From the NCBI GenBank assembly GCA_000168735.1, contig AASF01002109.1:1-9398 (forward strand): a DNA stretch of 9,398 nt, in the 5' to 3' direction. Position 1 is the first letter of the stretch. Every line of letters begins with the position of its first letter. The notes under the pieces were generated by a model, which was given only the letters and a program-made list of their open reading frames with translations, did not search any database and had not been told where the DNA came from. The position numbers were made by a program, and so were the translations under genes. Positions 7,374 through 9,398 of this stretch are shown piece by piece. This stretch comes from Candidatus Endoriftia persephone str. Hot96_1+Hot96_2 (GTDB lineage Bacteria > Pseudomonadota > Gammaproteobacteria > Chromatiales > Chromatiaceae).

Positions 7374-7850
7374 TCAGAGGTCGATCTGATAGCTTGAGCG
7401 CAGCTCGTACAGATGGCGTTGCGCATTGATCAGATGCCGCCCCCAGTGGAGATGGTAACCGACGCGCAGCCCCTCCAGAGCCTGTGACGGTTCGCCCTCC
7501 ATCAGGTTGAGCCCCTCCTTGAGCTCGCAGTAGATATCGGTCAGGTCATCCGCCAAACTGCCGCTCTTCGACTGGCCATCTTCGGCCACATCGAACTCCA
7601 GCCAATAGCTGTCTTTTTCACCCAACAGACTGCGCAACTTGCTGTAGACCTCAAAACGGGCATCCAGGTCGACCCGAGTATGGCGTTTACTCACCAGACC
7701 GACAGTCCCCAGCGCCGAGACCGCGGCATGCAGCCGAGGCAACAGCGCCGCCACCAGCTCAATCCACTGCTCATCGATATACTCCACGGTCTCGACCATC
7801 TCGCAGTAGTCACGCGCGACATCAGCCAGCTCTCTATGTTGTGGACTCAT
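7374..7850 (-). CDS. DUF5063 domain-containing protein
   Basis: A 158-residue cytoplasmic-looking protein with no frameshift. The sequence appears mainly alpha-helical and acidic, with no signal peptide or membrane segment. N-terminal ELADVARDYCEMVE and the central SYWLEFDVAEDGQSKSGSLADDL followed by IYCELKEGLNLMEG resemble DUF5063; the end has GYHLHWGRHLINAQRHLYEL. Function is unknown. The start is the ATG ending at 7850, preceded by GAGGGAGGG about six bases upstream. It is upstream of, and codirectional with, the A-type carrier gene (133-base gap), and divergent from thiD. Recognition of the family is from memory of its motif pattern. Confidence 0.78.
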   Translation of the reverse strand: MSPQHRELADVARDYCEMVETVEYIDEQWIELVAALLPRLHAAVSALGTVGLVSKRHTRVDLDARFEVYSKLRSLLGEKDSYWLEFDVAEDGQSKSGSLADDLTDIYCELKEGLNLMEGEPSQALEGLRVGYHLHWGRHLINAQRHLYELRSSYQIDL

Positions 7851-8036
7851 AGAATTCCCTCCCTCTCAGTGGCCCAAAGCCAGACTTCTGCCCAGGCCAA
7901 CTCCGCTAGAACTTCGACAGGACAGGTAAGCCCCCTGCCTGATAAAACGGTTTTAGTAATTAGGCAGTGTAGCAGGCAGTACCCCGCTGACCAGCCAAAC
8001 GGCCACTCGGCGAAGATTCCAGTATACAATCCGCCG

Positions 8037-8851
8037 ATGCACACTCTCCCTCCCAAAATCCCAGTGATACTAGCGATTGGCGGCCACGACCCCGGCGGAG
8101 GTGCCGGCATCCAGGCCGACATCGAAGCGGTCGCTGCCAACGGCTGCCACTGCACCAGCGCGATCACCTGCATCACCTTTCAGGACAGCTGCAACGTGCA
8201 GGCGCTAGCCCCGCTGCCCGCCCAACAGGTGCTCGCCCAGGTCGAGGCGGTACTGGCGGACTGCCGGGTTAGGGCGATCAAGATCGGCCTGATCGGCAGC
8301 GTCGAGATCACCGAGGCGCTGGCCGGGCTGCTCGAATCCCACCCACAGATCCCGCTGGTGCTCGACCCGGTACTGGCCGCCGGCGGTGGCACTCCGCTCG
8401 CGGGACAGCTGCTGCTGGAAACGATCCGCCAGCGGCTGCTGCCGCTGACCACCCTGATCACCCCCAACAGCCCGGAGGCGCGACGTCTCGCCGACGGCCC
8501 GCAGACACTGGAGCAGTGTGCAACGCAGCTGTTGCAGCAAGGCAGCCAGGGAGTGCTGATCACCGGCACCCACGAGGCCGATGAGCAGGTGATCAACACT
8601 CTCTACCTCGCCGACGGTCGCCGCCAGCGCTCCAATTGGGCAGCGGCTGCCCGGCGAATATCACGGCTCCGGCTGTACCCTGGCCGCCGCTGTCGCCGCC
8701 GGGCTGGCGCCAGGGGAAGTCGCTGGAAGATGCGGTCAACGCTGCTCTCACGTTCACCTGGCAAAGCTTGGCCCAGGGCTTCCGTAGCGGCCGCTGCCAA
8801 TCCCTGCCCAACCGGCTCTATCGACTGGAAAGAGGTTTCAAGCATGACTAG
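8037..8851 (+). CDS. thiD: Hydroxymethylpyrimidine/phosphomethylpyrimidine kinase (two frameshifts)
   Basis: Phosphorylates HMP and HMP-P to HMP-PP, the pyrimidine half of thiamine. Ribokinase-fold signatures: AIGGHDPGGGAGIQAD at the N-terminus (usually SGGAGIQAD; here Gly replaces Ser), AIKIGLIGS, VLDPVLAAGGG, LITPNSPEA, VLITGTHE, and the anion hole GSGCTLAAAVAAGLA with its catalytic-site Cys. Extra G residues at 8638-8640 and 8713-8716 break the frame. Correcting both gives 270 residues ending GFKHD and a TAG at 8849-8851. That stop overlaps the thiE ATG by eight bases, so the pair is probably translationally coupled. Without correction the frame stays open through thiE and looks like a fusion. 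No ribosome-binding site precedes the ATG; a TATACA box lies only eight bases upstream. Confidence 0.93.
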
Positions 8852-9398
8852 GGACGATCGATTGCGCGGTCTTTATGCCATCACCGATCCCAAGCTGGGG
8901 GGCGAACTGCCACTGCCACAACAGGTCGAACAGGCCCTGCAGGGCGGCGCCCGGGTGATCCAATATCGCGACAAGGGCGATGATCCGGTGCGCCGCCTGG
9001 CCGAGGCACAGACCCTAGCCGGCTGCTGCCACCGACACAACGCCCTGTTACTAATCAATGATGATGTGGCGCTGGCCCTGGCCAGCGACGCCGACGGCGT
9101 ACATCTGGGCCGTAACGATGCCGACATCGAGCAGGCCCGCGCCCAACTCGGTGAGTGCGCCATCATCGGCGTCTCCTGCTACAACCCAGCTACAGCTGGC
9201 GCAACAGGCCAGCGCAGCCGGGGCCGATTATGTCGCCTTCGGCCCGCTTCTTCCCCTCACAGACAAAACCCGGAGCGGTGCAGGCCCGAGCCACTGCTGC
9301 TGCGCCAGGCACGCCACGAGATCGACCTGCCGCTGGTTGCCATCGGCGGCATTACGCCGGAGAATGGCCGGCCATTAATAGATGCAGGCGCCGACATG
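8844..9398 (+). CDS. thiE: Thiamine-phosphate synthase, 3'-partial (three frameshifts)
   Basis: Joins HMP-PP and thiazole phosphate to make thiamine monophosphate. About 184 of the usual ~210 residues are present; the window ends within the last barrel strands. Motifs in order: LYAITDPKLG, VIQYRDKG (Gln40 to Lys44), LLINDDVALALASDADGVHLG with the Asn-Asp pair that binds the diphosphate and Mg, IIGVSCYN, GADYVAFGPLFPSQTK (thiazole-phosphate loop) and LPLVAIGGITPEN. Extra bases at 9185-9187 (CCC), about 9246-9254 and about 9292-9299 add up to three. The frame therefore leaves at 9185 and returns by 9300, hiding the FGPLFPSQTK region. The start is the ATG overlapping the thiD stop. Confidence 0.93.
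   Translation, partial: MTRDDRLRGLYAITDPKLGGELPLPQQVEQALQGGARVIQYRDKGDDPVRRLAEAQTLAGCCHRHNALLLINDDVALALASDADGVHLGRNDADIEQARAQLGECAIIGVSCYNPATAGATGQRSRGRLCRLRPASSPHRQNPERCRPEPLLLRQARHEIDLPLVAIGGITPENGRPLIDAGADM

Noticed and set aside
7851..8036. TPP riboswitch before thiD
   Set aside because: The conserved CTGAGA and ACCC...GAACCTGATCTGG-type elements are absent; only a short inverted repeat is present.
8205..8573. Long minus-strand open frames opposite thiD
   Set aside because: They are antisense shadows of GC-rich thiD codons and encode Arg/Ser/Gln-rich sequence with no recognisable motif.
8037..9398. One continuous thiD-thiE fusion gene
   Set aside because: The open frame loses the ThiD anion-hole motif GSGCT. 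The motif and the rest of ThiD continue in another frame to a TAG overlapping the thiE ATG, so two genes are the better reading.
1..9398. CRISPR array, insertion sequence, phage genes, tRNA or defence system
   Set aside because: No direct-repeat arrays, transposase motifs, terminal inverted repeats, tRNA cloverleaf or nuclease/toxin families were seen; every sizeable open stretch is covered by a recognised housekeeping or conserved gene.

Overview
The window looks like a piece of a gammaproteobacterial chromosome, about 60% GC, probably from a Pseudomonas/Chromatiales-like lineage. The main argument is gene order: argC, a DUF6776-type coiled-coil protein, a bactofilin, erpA, anmK and an M23 endopeptidase follow the order I remember from Pseudomonas (PA0662 to PA0667). 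thiD-thiE is also a common gammaproteobacterial pair. Nothing in the sequence fixes the species. Bases 1-19 are not genomic: they match the arm of a TOPO cloning vector, so the source is a shotgun clone read or an assembly ending on one.

Layout, left to right. A 5'-truncated M23 peptidase and anmK lie on the plus strand with an 11-base overlap, ending at a bidirectional terminator. They converge on the minus-strand cluster argC > DUF6776 > bactofilin > erpA (4643 down to 1936). A DUF4126 membrane protein (4813-5501, plus) diverges from argC and converges on a HemY/PPOX-like flavoprotein (6727-5517, minus). Upstream of that, also on minus, are an A-type iron-sulfur carrier (7240-6868) and a DUF5063 protein (7850-7374). 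The window closes with thiD-thiE on plus (8037 to the end, thiE truncated).

Most genes are broken by single extra bases. I count roughly 30 apparent insertions in 9.4 kb, often lengthening a short homopolymer, and no clear deletion. When the extra bases are removed, most proteins recover normal length and conserved motifs (for example ArgC 344 aa, AnmK 370 aa, ErpA 117 aa). I therefore read them as sequencing errors rather than pseudogenes, and the coordinates below span the whole reconstructed genes.

Functional themes: peptidoglycan cleavage and recycling (M23, AnmK), arginine synthesis (ArgC), a cytoskeletal scaffold (bactofilin), iron-sulfur cluster delivery (ErpA and a second A-type carrier), a haem-pathway-type flavoprotein, and thiamine synthesis (ThiD, ThiE). 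The most interesting non-coding signals are two candidate IscR sites of different type, one upstream of each A-type iron-sulfur carrier. I see no phage, insertion sequence, CRISPR array, tRNA, rRNA or defence system. This is a housekeeping region.
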